Part shown: positions 1 through 6,988 of the stretch, piece after piece
How the letters are laid out: each line of letters starts with the position of its first letter
How positions within the stretch are numbered: position 1 is the stretch's first letter
Assembly (NCBI GenBank): GCA_964598995.1
Contig: CAZRDR010000004.1
Coordinates: 1 to 11,796, forward strand
DNA: 11,796 bases
Source: JACROF01 sp964598995
Lineage (GTDB): Bacteria > Patescibacteriota > Microgenomatia > Levybacterales > UBA12049
Reading direction: 5' to 3'
The notes under the pieces: generated by a model
Told to the model about the DNA's origin: nothing
The model's database searches: none
The model's input: only the letters and a program-made list of their open reading frames with translations
Made by a program: the position numbers and the translations under genes

Positions 1-866
1 TCACCGATCAGATAATCAACCTCAGCTGGACGCATATTTGCTGCAGTGTTAGCCTTAACGTATTTCTGCCAGTCAGAAATACCAACTGCATTAAAGGCTA
101 GCTCTACAAATTCCTGCACACTGTGAGTCTCACCAGTTGCGATAACATAGTCATCAGGTTCAGGCTGCTGCAACATCATCCACATCGCCTCGACGTAATC
201 TTTTGAGAAGCCCCAGTCTCTTTTCGCATCCATATTACCTAACTCTAACGTATCTTGAATTCCCAGATGAATTCGTGCAACAGCATTACTAATCTTTCTC
301 GTTACGAATTCAATACCACGACGTGGTGACTCATGGTTAAAAAGTATGCCTGAACATGCATACATTCCATAACTCTCGCGATAATTTACGGTGATGTAAT
401 GGCCATAGACTTTCGCTACGCCATATGGTGAGCGTGGGTAAAAACGAGTAGTTTCCTTTTGAGGAGTTTCGGTAACTTTGCCAAACATTTCAGAACTTGA
501 TGCCTGATAAAATCTAATATTTTTATTAGTATGACGAATCGCTTCGAGCACTTTAGTAACAGAGATACCAGTAAATTCTCCAGTGAGTACAGGCTGCTCC
601 CAAGAAGCCTTAACAAAAGATTGCGCAGCCAGGTTGTAAACCTCTTCTGCTTCTGATGCAACAAGCGCATCCTGAATAGAACCTTGATCTAAGAGATCAC
701 CAGAGACTAATTTGATACGATCTTGGATGTGTTGGATATTCCCAATATTTGGAGTGCTGAGGCGGCGAACGAACCCGTATACTTCATAACCTTTATCGAG
801 CAAAAATTCAGCTAAATATGATCCATCTTGTCCGGTAATACCAGTGATAAGTGCTCGTTTTGCCAT
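1..866 (-). CDS. gmd: GDP-mannose 4,6-dehydratase, 3' end cut off by window edge
   Basis: Converts GDP-D-mannose to GDP-4-keto-6-deoxy-D-mannose in the cytoplasm, the entry step to GDP-D-rhamnose, GDP-fucose and related sugars. I translated 288 codons from the ATG at 866-864 to the window edge with no stop; the family is about 320-370 residues, so only the C-terminus is missing. Visible are the NADP-binding loop GITGQDG (residues 9-15), the RRLSTPN segment after beta-2 (34-40), the catalytic SSSE (123-126) and Y148-G-V-A-K152 pair, and the NHESPRRG segment (177-184). Their spacing matches E. coli Gmd (T132, E134, Y156, K160) with a constant offset of eight. It lies 15 bases after rmd, the next enzyme of the pathway, so the two are almost certainly co-transcribed. 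An AGG sits 9 bases before the ATG as a modest ribosome site. Identification is firm. Confidence 0.96.
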   Translation of the reverse strand, partial: MAKRALITGITGQDGSYLAEFLLDKGYEVYGFVRRLSTPNIGNIQHIQDRIKLVSGDLLDQGSIQDALVASEAEEVYNLAAQSFVKASWEQPVLTGEFTGISVTKVLEAIRHTNKNIRFYQASSSEMFGKVTETPQKETTRFYPRSPYGVAKVYGHYITVNYRESYGMYACSGILFNHESPRRGIEFVTRKISNAVARIHLGIQDTLELGNMDAKRDWGFSKDYVEAMWMMLQQPEPDDYVIATGETHSVQEFVELAFNAVGISDWQKYVKANTAANMRPAEVDYLIG

Positions 867-881
867 TGTTATTAACCTATT

Positions 882-1838
882 CTATACAACCTTTCTAAAA
901 TAGTCTAGTGTTTCTTTTAGTGTATTTTCAAGAGGAATTTCTGGCTTCCAGCCAGTGAGATTTTCTAATTTTGCATAATTACAGTAGATATCTGGAGAGT
1001 CCACTGGGCGATAAAGAAATTTGTCTACCTCAACACTAATTTTAGCATCGGAGAACGAGAGTAAAATATCCAGAATCTCTTGTATTCCATGTGATTTCCC
1101 TGAACCGATGTTGTAGGCTTCACCTGGCTCACCTTTCTCCATAAGTAAGGCATATGCTTTGACAATATCTCGGACATCAGTAAAATCCTTACGTGCATTT
1201 AAATTGCCAACTTTGAGAATAGGTTCTTGCTGACCTTTCTCAATATCTGCAATTTGTTTTGCGAACATCGGAACAACGAATTTAGGCTGCTGGCGAGGAC
1301 CCATGTGATCAAAAGGTCTTGCCCTGATAATTGAGAGTTTATCTGCTAAATAAAATTCAAGAGCTAGATAATCCTGAGTGATCTTTGAGACTGCATAAGG
1401 ATTCCCTGGACGAAGAGGTGTATCTTCATCAACCGGCAAATCATCAGCCTTCACTCCCCCATAGATATCACCCGATGAGACAGCGAGTACCCGGGACTCA
1501 GGGACGAACTCCTTAACAGCAGTAAAGAGATAAAGCTGAGAAAGCATATTGGTAGTTAATGTCTTAGCAGGATTTTTAATACTTTCACCAGGGGATGTCT
1601 GTGCAGCGAGATTATAGATCTGGTCAGGCCTGACTTCTGAAATGAGTGCAGACACCTGTTCCTCCTCAGTCAAATCTGCTTTATGCAAAATAAGCTTACG
1701 CGCGAGATCACCGAGTCTCGTGAGACCGTCATCTGAATGATAGGTACCATGAATTTCACTGTCAGGGAAACTGAGGAGTAACTCTGCGAGGTAGTGTCCA
1801 GCAAAACCGCTAATGCCAGTAATTAATATTTTTTTCAT
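882..1838 (-). CDS. rmd: GDP-6-deoxy-4-keto-D-mannose reductase (GDP-D-rhamnose forming), SDR family
   Basis: Extended short-chain dehydrogenase of 318 residues, normal for the family. It should reduce the Gmd product. The best fit is Rmd, giving GDP-D-rhamnose, because of the segments RPFDHMGPRQ (174-183), VGNLNARKDFTDVRDIV (210-226) and YNIGSGK (242-248), which are typical of Rmd. GDP-fucose synthase (Fcl) reads differently, and I see no epimerase features. The Rossmann loop is GISGFAG (8-14); the catalytic residues are the SSGDIYG serines (121-122), Y148 and K152 in YAVSK. The start overlaps the ugd stop as ATGA, suggesting translational coupling, and gmd follows 15 bases later. Alternative products such as GDP-6-deoxy-talose cannot be excluded from sequence alone. 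Confidence 0.88.
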   Translation of the reverse strand: MKKILITGISGFAGHYLAELLLSFPDSEIHGTYHSDDGLTRLGDLARKLILHKADLTEEEQVSALISEVRPDQIYNLAAQTSPGESIKNPAKTLTTNMLSQLYLFTAVKEFVPESRVLAVSSGDIYGGVKADDLPVDEDTPLRPGNPYAVSKITQDYLALEFYLADKLSIIRARPFDHMGPRQQPKFVVPMFAKQIADIEKGQQEPILKVGNLNARKDFTDVRDIVKAYALLMEKGEPGEAYNIGSGKSHGIQEILDILLSFSDAKISVEVDKFLYRPVDSPDIYCNYAKLENLTGWKPEIPLENTLKETLDYFRKVV

Positions 1839-3130
1839 CTGCCTACACCATTGTAGGTAAAACCGAGACTTCGAGCAATCTGTGGATCAAACACATTACG
1901 TCCATCAATGATATTTTTCTTTTTCATAATCTCAGCAGCTTTTTTGAGATCTAATTCTTTAAACTCATTCCACTCAGTCACCAGGAGTAACAGATCAACA
2001 TCTTTGATAGCATCATATGCATCACTAGCATAGGTAATTCCGTCATAATCTTTCAGTAAACGCTTTGCGTTATCCATAGCAATTGGATCAAAGGTTCTCA
2101 CACTAGCACCTTCCTCAAGGAGTTTTGGAATGATAACAAGAGATGGAGCATCTCGCATATCATCAGTATCAGGTTTAAAGGCAAGGCCTAAGACAGCGAT
2201 CGTTTTCCCTTTAAGGCCACCGAGCATATCATTCACTTTTGTCACTGTTCGAAGCATCGCATGTTTGTTAATCGCTTCTACCTCTTTAAGGAGTGAGAAC
2301 TCTTTACCAGTATCACGTGCAATAGCGATAAGCGCTTTAACATCCTTAGGGAAGCAGCTGCCACCATACCCGACGCCAGCGTTAAGGAAGGCCTTTCCGA
2401 TACGTTTATCAAGACCTATTCCTTCTAGAACTTGCGGTCCTTGCGCACCTAATGTCTCAGATAATTCAGCAATAGCATTGGCAAATGAGATCTTCGTTGC
2501 CAGGAAAGCATTAGCTGCATATTTAATCATTTCTGCAGTCTCAATGGTGGTAAGAACTCGAGCTCCATCAAGTGGCTCATGCAATCGAACAAGGATTTGC
2601 TGTGCTTTTTGTGTCTCAGTCCCGATAACTACACGATCTGGGTGTAACGTGTCCCCAATTGCCTGTCCTTCACGAAGGAATTCTGGCACTGATGCGATGT
2701 CAAATTCTGCTTTGTCATTTTTGACCTCGTTAATAATTTTTTGGACTTCACGATTTGTTCCAATTGGGACAGTACTCTTGGTGATAACAACGGTATATCC
2801 ATCGAGATTCTCGCCAATTTTTTTAGCTACATCAAAAACGACACTCAGATCTGCCTCACCAGTTGGCTTAGGTGGAGTTCCGACTGCAATAAAGACGACT
2901 TCTGATGAAGCAATTGAATCATAGTCAAGCGTGAAGAGAAGACGGCCAGCATCAACATTACGCTTTACTAACTCTTCAAGACCTGGCTCATAAATTGGGA
3001 TGATTCCTTTTTTAAGATTTTCTACTTTCTCTGGGGTATGGCCGATGACATGTACAGTATTCCCAAGGTCGGCAAATACTGCTGCTGAAACGAGGCCCAC
3101 ATAACCATGTCCGATAAATGTAACTGTCAT
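1835..3130 (-). CDS. ugd: UDP-glucose 6-dehydrogenase
   Basis: Oxidises UDP-glucose twice with NAD(P)+ to UDP-glucuronate. The 431 residues are a usual length. Seen in order: N-terminal Rossmann loop GHGYVG (7-12), VGTPPKP (83-89), the PEFLREG segment (149-155, E150/E154), K203 and N207 in MIKYAANAF, the catalytic C259 and D263 in GYGGSCFPKD, and the C-terminal UDP-binding Rossmann half from about residue 310 (GLAFKPDTDDMRDAPS). All expected catalytic residues are present. One oddity: the end of beta-2 reads VIGHTPEK (28-35) where an Asp usually holds the NAD adenine ribose, so cofactor preference may differ. It follows rmlD after 52 bases that contain a promoter-like pair of boxes, has no Shine-Dalgarno before its ATG, and overlaps rmd as ATGA. 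Confidence 0.96.
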   Translation of the reverse strand: MTVTFIGHGYVGLVSAAVFADLGNTVHVIGHTPEKVENLKKGIIPIYEPGLEELVKRNVDAGRLLFTLDYDSIASSEVVFIAVGTPPKPTGEADLSVVFDVAKKIGENLDGYTVVITKSTVPIGTNREVQKIINEVKNDKAEFDIASVPEFLREGQAIGDTLHPDRVVIGTETQKAQQILVRLHEPLDGARVLTTIETAEMIKYAANAFLATKISFANAIAELSETLGAQGPQVLEGIGLDKRIGKAFLNAGVGYGGSCFPKDVKALIAIARDTGKEFSLLKEVEAINKHAMLRTVTKVNDMLGGLKGKTIAVLGLAFKPDTDDMRDAPSLVIIPKLLEEGASVRTFDPIAMDNAKRLLKDYDGITYASDAYDAIKDVDLLLLVTEWNEFKELDLKKAAEIMKKKNIIDGRNVFDPQIARSLGFTYNGVGR

Positions 3131-3142
3131 AATTGAATAATG

Positions 3143-3171
3143 ATTAAACCAAAAATATAAAGGACATTCAA
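3143..3171 (-). promoter_or_regulatory. Probable sigma70-type promoter of ugd-rmd-gmd
   Basis: In the 52-base gap between rmlD and ugd the minus strand reads TTGAAT (3166-3171), a 17-base spacer, then TTTAAT (3143-3148). Only 12 bases separate the -10 box from the ugd ATG, and no ribosome site is visible there, so the transcript would be leaderless or nearly so. The gap is AT-rich, so a chance match is possible, and read-through from rmlBD is also likely. Confidence 0.45.
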
Positions 3172-3182
3172 GAGAAGAAATG

Positions 3183-4055
3183 CTAGACAGCCATCTGTCG
3201 TTTTACATCAAGAAGACCTTCTCTCAATGTCCTCATCTCAATTCCGAGTTTTTTTATTTTAGCATTATTTAGGGATGAATTAAAGGGTTCGGGCGGACGG
3301 CCAACTAAGAACTCAGCCCTCGTTGTTCCTGAGATAAGACCCTTATCAAAACCGAAGACATCAGCTATCTCAAGAGCTGCGTCATGAATACTTGTCGAAG
3401 TACTACCTACTGCATGGAAAATACCTGTTGCATCTTTTTCAATCACACTTTCAATCGCAAACGCTAAATCGTCAATGAATGTTGGCGTGATGATGCGATC
3501 AGTTAATACAGTAAGCGGTTCATTATTTTTTAGTTTTTGAATGAAAAGCCGTACAAAGTCATTTTTTTCGTATTTCGCACGATAAGGATAAGCTGGGCGA
3601 AGTACTACCCAAGGTGTGCCTAAATCTCTCACTAGTAGTTCACCTTCAAATTTTGTCTTCGCATACCAGTTCAACGGATTTTCTTTATCGTCCTCGGTAT
3701 AACCACCCTCAGGTGTATTCTCGCCATCAAATACTAGATCAGTTGAGATATAGATAAGCTTTTTCCCAGTTCTCTGGCAAGCCATTGCGACATTTTCTGT
3801 ACCAATAACATTTATTTTCCATGCATCGCTCTGTTCACCGAGATCTTTTTGAAGTTCAGCCTCTTTAACATTGGTATAAGCGGCTAAATGCAGAATGACA
3901 GGAGCATCAGAATTGACCACAGCTGCTTCAACCTGATCTTTATTCGTGATGTCGACACCGGTCGATCGACTGATATTAGCGAAAGAATGAACTGTTAGAA
4001 GTTCTTGTACGCGGGATCCGATAAGACCAGTGAGGCCTGTGGCAAGTATTTTCAT
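3183..4055 (-). CDS. rmlD: dTDP-4-dehydrorhamnose reductase
   Basis: Last step of dTDP-L-rhamnose synthesis: NAD(P)H reduction of dTDP-4-keto-L-rhamnose. The 290 residues match the RmlD family. Visible are the nucleotide loop GLTGLIG (7-13), HLAAYTNVKEAE (56-67, the family's AYTxVxxAE segment), STDLVFDG (104-111), and the catalytic Y131 and K135 in WYAKTKFEGE. PTFIDDLA, about residue 191 onward, matches the usual C-terminal substrate region. The start codon overlaps the rmlB stop as ATGA, with an AGG five bases upstream inside rmlB, so translation is probably coupled. The pairing with rmlB and the nearby rmlC supports the assignment over other extended SDRs. Confidence 0.9.
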   Translation of the reverse strand: MKILATGLTGLIGSRVQELLTVHSFANISRSTGVDITNKDQVEAAVVNSDAPVILHLAAYTNVKEAELQKDLGEQSDAWKINVIGTENVAMACQRTGKKLIYISTDLVFDGENTPEGGYTEDDKENPLNWYAKTKFEGELLVRDLGTPWVVLRPAYPYRAKYEKNDFVRLFIQKLKNNEPLTVLTDRIITPTFIDDLAFAIESVIEKDATGIFHAVGSTSTSIHDAALEIADVFGFDKGLISGTTRAEFLVGRPPEPFNSSLNNAKIKKLGIEMRTLREGLLDVKRQMAV

Positions 4056-5071
4056 TCGACCTGATCACCAAATTGTTTATCGTAGTAATCTTGAAATTCA
4101 CCAGACTTAATTTTTCTCCACCAGTCCTGATTCTCACGATACCAATCAATTGATATCTGAAGAGCTTCCTCGATTGAGTATTTAGGACTCCAGCCTAACT
4201 CCTTATGAATTTTCTGCCAATTAATATCATACTTGCGATCGTTACCCGGTCTGTCTTTAACGAACTGAATCAAGCTTTCGTCTTCACCCATCAGCTTGAG
4301 AATAAGTCGCACCGTCTCAATATTTGACATACCCTGGTCTAAACCTCCAACTAAATATGTTTCTCCGATCTTACCTTTTTGTAAGATAAGTTCTATCGCT
4401 CTGACATGGTCTTCAACATATAACCAATCACGAACATTAAGCCCATCTCCGTGCACAGGTATTTTTTTATGTTCAATAGCATTAGTAATTGCTAAAGGGA
4501 TGAGCTTTTCAGGATACATTGCAGGTCCAAAATTATTTGAACAATTACTAATAGTGATAGGGAGACCGTAAGTATGATAATACGCTCTTACTAGATGATC
4601 AGAGCCAGCCTTAGTTGCCGAATAAGGACTATGAGGATCATATTTCGTATCCTCACTAAATTTCTCAGTATGATCAAGTGCTAATGTACCGAAAACCTCA
4701 TCAGTTGAGATGTGATGGAAGCGCTGTATACCTAATTTTTTAGCTACTTCAAGAAGTGTATATGTGCCGACAAAGTTCGATTGAATAAAAGGCCATGGAT
4801 CTATGATAGAGCGATCTACATGTGTCTCTGCGGCAAAATGCACGACAATGTCTACATCTTTCATGACTTCTTCAACGAGGACCATATCAGTGACATCACC
4901 CTTCACAAAAGAATAATTTGGATTATGAGCAACGTTCTTGAGGTTTTCGAGATTTCCTGCGTAGGTGAGTTTATCGAGGTTAGTGATCTTATCTTCTGGA
5001 TGATTCTTCATCCAATAATTAATAAAATGGGAGCCGATAAATCCTGCTCCTCCAGTAACCAGTAATTTCAT
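4052..5071 (-). CDS. rmlB: dTDP-glucose 4,6-dehydratase
   Basis: Converts dTDP-glucose to dTDP-4-keto-6-deoxyglucose, the second step of dTDP-L-rhamnose synthesis. From the ATG at 5071-5069 the protein is 339 residues, starting MKLLVTGGAGFIGS as the family does. Visible: Rossmann loop GGAGFIG (7-13), AAETHVDRS (80-88), catalytic T123-D124-E125 in STDEVFG, Y150 and K154 in PYSATK, NCSNNFGP, and RDWLYVEDH near residue 219. A longer frame opens 14 codons upstream at a TTG (5113-5111). I reject that start because it lies inside the -35 box of a good promoter and adds non-family sequence. It overlaps rmlD as ATGA. rmlA, which makes dTDP-glucose, is not in this window. Confidence 0.96.
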   Translation of the reverse strand: MKLLVTGGAGFIGSHFINYWMKNHPEDKITNLDKLTYAGNLENLKNVAHNPNYSFVKGDVTDMVLVEEVMKDVDIVVHFAAETHVDRSIIDPWPFIQSNFVGTYTLLEVAKKLGIQRFHHISTDEVFGTLALDHTEKFSEDTKYDPHSPYSATKAGSDHLVRAYYHTYGLPITISNCSNNFGPAMYPEKLIPLAITNAIEHKKIPVHGDGLNVRDWLYVEDHVRAIELILQKGKIGETYLVGGLDQGMSNIETVRLILKLMGEDESLIQFVKDRPGNDRKYDINWQKIHKELGWSPKYSIEEALQISIDWYRENQDWWRKIKSGEFQDYYDKQFGDQVE

Positions 5072-5084
5072 AGAAACTTGTTCT

Positions 5085-5113
5085 ATCTTAGGTGAGTAGT
5101 AGGTGTTTGTCAA
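5085..5113 (-). promoter_or_regulatory. Promoter of rmlB-rmlD (sigma70-like)
   Basis: On the minus strand: TTGACA (5108-5113, perfect -35), 17-base spacer, TAAGAT (5085-5090, four of six to TATAAT). The rmlB ATG begins 13 bases after the -10 box, leaving a leader of only a few bases without Shine-Dalgarno. Its -35 overlaps that of the opposite rmlC promoter by five bases. It also settles the rmlB start at 5071. Confidence 0.65.
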
Positions 5114-5135
5114 CTCAATTATAATTTGCTATAGT
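5107..5135 (+). promoter_or_regulatory. Promoter of rmlC (sigma70-like), overlapping the rmlB promoter
   Basis: On the plus strand: TTGTCA (5107-5112, five of six), 17-base spacer, TATAGT (5130-5135, five of six), seven bases before the ATG at 5143. Predicted transcription would start essentially at the start codon. A perfect TATAAT also occurs at 5120-5125, but no -35 stands at the right distance from it. Confidence 0.6.
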
Positions 5136-5142
5136 CAAGAAA

Positions 5143-5775
5143 ATGCTTGATAATCCTTACCAATTAGCTCTTCAGCCAACAGACCCTGAGTGGCCCTCAA
5201 TGATCAAAACAACTGAAATCCCAGGACTTCTTATCTATGAACGCGAAACATTCTCTGATGATAGAGGCTTTTTTAAAGAAATAGTTGAGTTAAGAGATCT
5301 TGAGAAGGTTTTGGATAAAAAAATAACTGTTACGCAATGGAATCATTCAAGGTCTAAACCTAATGTCATTCGAGGGTTTCATGCTGAACCATGGGAAAAA
5401 ATCGTCTATGCCATGAAAGGCGACGTATTAGCTGTCATTGTCGATTTACGAACTGATTCACCAGCATTTGGTAAAGCAGTAAAAATAGAAATTGGAGAAA
5501 ATAATAAACGCGCCATTTATCTCCCCCAAGGCATGGGAAATTCCTTCGCAAATGTCGGAACAACAGATGTTGAGTATCTCTATATGATCACGGGTTATTT
5601 TGAAGGCAAACCAACTCCAGCGGTAAACTACAACGATCCAGTCTTGACCAAACAATTTGGCGGCTGGCCGATTGAACATCCGGTGGTAAGTGAAAAGGAT
5701 CGAAATTATCCTGGTATAAAAGAAAAATTTGCAGGTGAAGTAGATTTCTCCCAATTCCCCTGGCTGAACGAATAA
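5143..5775 (+). CDS. rmlC: dTDP-4-dehydrorhamnose 3,5-epimerase family protein (RmlC-like cupin)
   Basis: The only plus-strand gene. It probably epimerises dTDP-4-keto-6-deoxyglucose at C3/C5 between RmlB and RmlD. The 210-residue frame has an RmlC fold signature: DDRGFFKE (39-46), VIRGFH (75-80, with the catalytic-type H80), GDVLAVIVDLRTDSPAFGK (93-111), Y152 in ITGYF, and YNDP (163-166) for the usual WNDP. The motif normally reading AHGF is GNSF here (132-135), replacing a conserved His by Asn, so the exact stereochemistry is less sure. The frame opens at 5143. An ATG at codon 20 (5200) begins like canonical RmlC (MIKTTEIPGLL), so the first 19 residues may or may not be translated. The promoter position favours 5143 as a leaderless start. 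Its stop abuts the stop of the gene on the other strand. Confidence 0.85.
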   Translation: MLDNPYQLALQPTDPEWPSMIKTTEIPGLLIYERETFSDDRGFFKEIVELRDLEKVLDKKITVTQWNHSRSKPNVIRGFHAEPWEKIVYAMKGDVLAVIVDLRTDSPAFGKAVKIEIGENNKRAIYLPQGMGNSFANVGTTDVEYLYMITGYFEGKPTPAVNYNDPVLTKQFGGWPIEHPVVSEKDRNYPGIKEKFAGEVDFSQFPWLNE

Positions 5776-6033
5776 CTAGTGTAAAAAGAAGAACATTACA
5801 GCAATACCAAGTGCACTCATCAAAGTATACTCAAAGACGACTTTGGTATGAAGATCATGATGGATATAGTGATGCACAAGCGCCCAGACAAGGTAAAAAA
5901 TAGTCGAGAGAACAATATAGGTGAACTCTAGCTGTTTATCACCTTTAGCAAAAAGCACGAGAATAAATCCCATTACCTGCATTCCAGCAAGTAACAAATA
6001 ATAAATTTTATGTGAGCGTACTTTTGCGACCAT
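5776..6033 (-). CDS. Small three-TM membrane protein with histidine cluster, function unknown
   Basis: 85 residues with three hydrophobic helices at about 10-28, 36-53 and 67-83. The loop after TM2 carries a dense histidine group, HHYIHHDLH (54-62), which could bind metal or sit at the membrane surface; that is inference. Translation is well supported: a strong GGAGG ribosome site lies nine bases before the ATG, and the start overlaps the CAP gene stop as TAATG. This coupling suggests it works with, or at the same level as, the CAP protein. I do not recognise a named family. My impression is that similar short proteins occur in other Microgenomates-type genomes, but I cannot verify it. Its TAG stop directly touches the rmlC stop on the opposite strand, with no terminator visible. 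Confidence 0.8.
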   Translation of the reverse strand: MVAKVRSHKIYYLLLAGMQVMGFILVLFAKGDKQLEFTYIVLSTIFYLVWALVHHYIHHDLHTKVVFEYTLMSALGIAVMFFFLH

Positions 6034-6974
6034 TAAAGAATTCCTCCCTGAGTCAAAATCAAGATAATAAGTAATAGCATACCAAAGAAAATAATATGGT
6101 CGAGATTATGAGAAAGGATACGAACGACATTTTTTCTTCGTGTAATTATGATATCAAGAACTAGTAATACAAGAATTCCCGCAATTACAAAGAATGCGAT
6201 ATTTTTCTGAGCTTCCGGCTTACTGATCAGTGGATCATTACGGAATGCAGCTACCTGCTCAAGCTGATTCTGAACAGGAAGAACTGTTGGCGTTGGAACA
6301 ACAGTTACGACTGGAGTTGGCGTCGGAGTTATTGCATTTAATGCAGCAGGAACTGAGGTGACAATCGGAGTAGGTGTTACTTCTTGGACTGGAGCTGCTT
6401 GCGCTATATTCGTATTCCTACTGCCAAATTCTTCAACCACAAGGACAGTGTCATCACCGGTGAGTGTTCCGTCTTTTATAGCAAACCCTATATCTTTATA
6501 ATTCGGCGAGAGCATATTCTCTCGATGACTTGGACTCGCCATCCAGGCATTAACCACATCTTGAGAAGTAGTGTATCCACGAGCTAAATTTTCACCAGCA
6601 TAGACGTATTCGTAGCCTGAACTTTTAATAAAGTACCAAGGAGTAGTTCCATCAGGAGCGATATGCGCCCAGTAATTTTTAACGAACATATCATCAGCTT
6701 TTCGGGCAGCTGCTTGCGTCAGCTCTGCATTCATAGTCAGTGGTGCAAGCCCATTTTCTTGACGCTTTTGGTTAGTGATAACGAGCAATTCTTCAGGAGA
6801 TACCGAATAACTAATGCCTAATACACTCCTATTATGCTTATAACCAAATGAGAATAAGAAGCTGGAGCTAACCATCAAGACCGTGATCGCTATCAGGCTT
6901 GAATGATGGAGTAATTTGGCACGATGATTATTGGACTCGTGCGGAATAAAAAGATGACGCAAAAAATGCTTCAT
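6033..6974 (-). CDS. Membrane-anchored CAP/SCP-domain protein with Thr-Pro linker and C-terminal TM pair
   Basis: 313 residues. Layout: short basic N-terminus, TM or uncleaved signal anchor at about 26-44, CAP (SCP/PR1-like) domain at about 58-188, Thr/Pro/Val linker 199-233, TM 258-277, basic loop RRKNVVR, and TM 293-312. CAP hallmarks seen: NQKRQENGLAPL (68-79), H103 in YWAH, GENLARG (127-133), WMASPSHRENML (144-155, with H150 and E152), and IGFAI. The CAP domain should face outside the membrane. Bacterial CAP proteins are mostly uncharacterised, with wall, lipid or peptidase roles suggested, so no reaction is assigned. It has its own promoter-like sequence and is coupled to the small membrane gene. 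The ATG is preceded by an AGG 11 bases upstream, inside a perfect palindrome. Confidence 0.9.
   Translation of the reverse strand: MKHFLRHLFIPHESNNHRAKLLHHSSLIAITVLMVSSSFLFSFGYKHNRSVLGISYSVSPEELLVITNQKRQENGLAPLTMNAELTQAAARKADDMFVKNYWAHIAPDGTTPWYFIKSSGYEYVYAGENLARGYTTSQDVVNAWMASPSHRENMLSPNYKDIGFAIKDGTLTGDDTVLVVEEFGSRNTNIAQAAPVQEVTPTPIVTSVPAALNAITPTPTPVVTVVPTPTVLPVQNQLEQVAAFRNDPLISKPEAQKNIAFFVIAGILVLLVLDIIITRRKNVVRILSHNLDHIIFFGMLLLIILILTQGGIL
6043..6047 (-). promoter_or_regulatory. Shine-Dalgarno of the small membrane gene
   Basis: Minus-strand GGAGG within GGGAGGAA, nine bases from the ATG at 6033, lying inside the 3' end of the CAP gene. It is the best ribosome site in the window and supports translation of this short gene. 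Confidence 0.7.
6279..6380 (-). repeat. Thr-Pro-rich linker repeats in the CAP protein
   Basis: Encodes residues 199-232, built from short TPTP and VVPTPT units between the CAP domain and the C-terminal membrane helices. It probably acts as an extended spacer across the envelope. Confidence 0.75.
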
Positions 6975-6978
6975 AGGC

Positions 6979-6988
6979 AGGTATACCT
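6979..6988. promoter_or_regulatory. 10-bp palindrome AGGTATACCT at the CAP gene transcription start
   Basis: Perfect inverted repeat lying directly between the -10 box and the CAP start codon, four bases from the ATG. The position is typical of an operator, but no regulator is known and the site is short. The AGG in it could also act as a weak ribosome site. Confidence 0.35.

Noticed and set aside
882..1838. GDP-L-fucose synthase instead of Rmd
   Set aside because: The RPFDHMGPRQ and VGNLNARKDFTDVRD segments fit Rmd; no fucose-synthase-like epimerase features were seen.
2130..2924. 264-residue open frame on the plus strand
   Set aside because: Fully antisense to ugd, low-complexity Ser/Arg-rich translation, no domain; a shadow of a real gene.
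5072..5113. Longer rmlB start at TTG 5113
   Set aside because: The TTG lies inside the -35 box, the extra 14 residues do not fit the family, and the ATG at 5071 gives the standard N-terminus.
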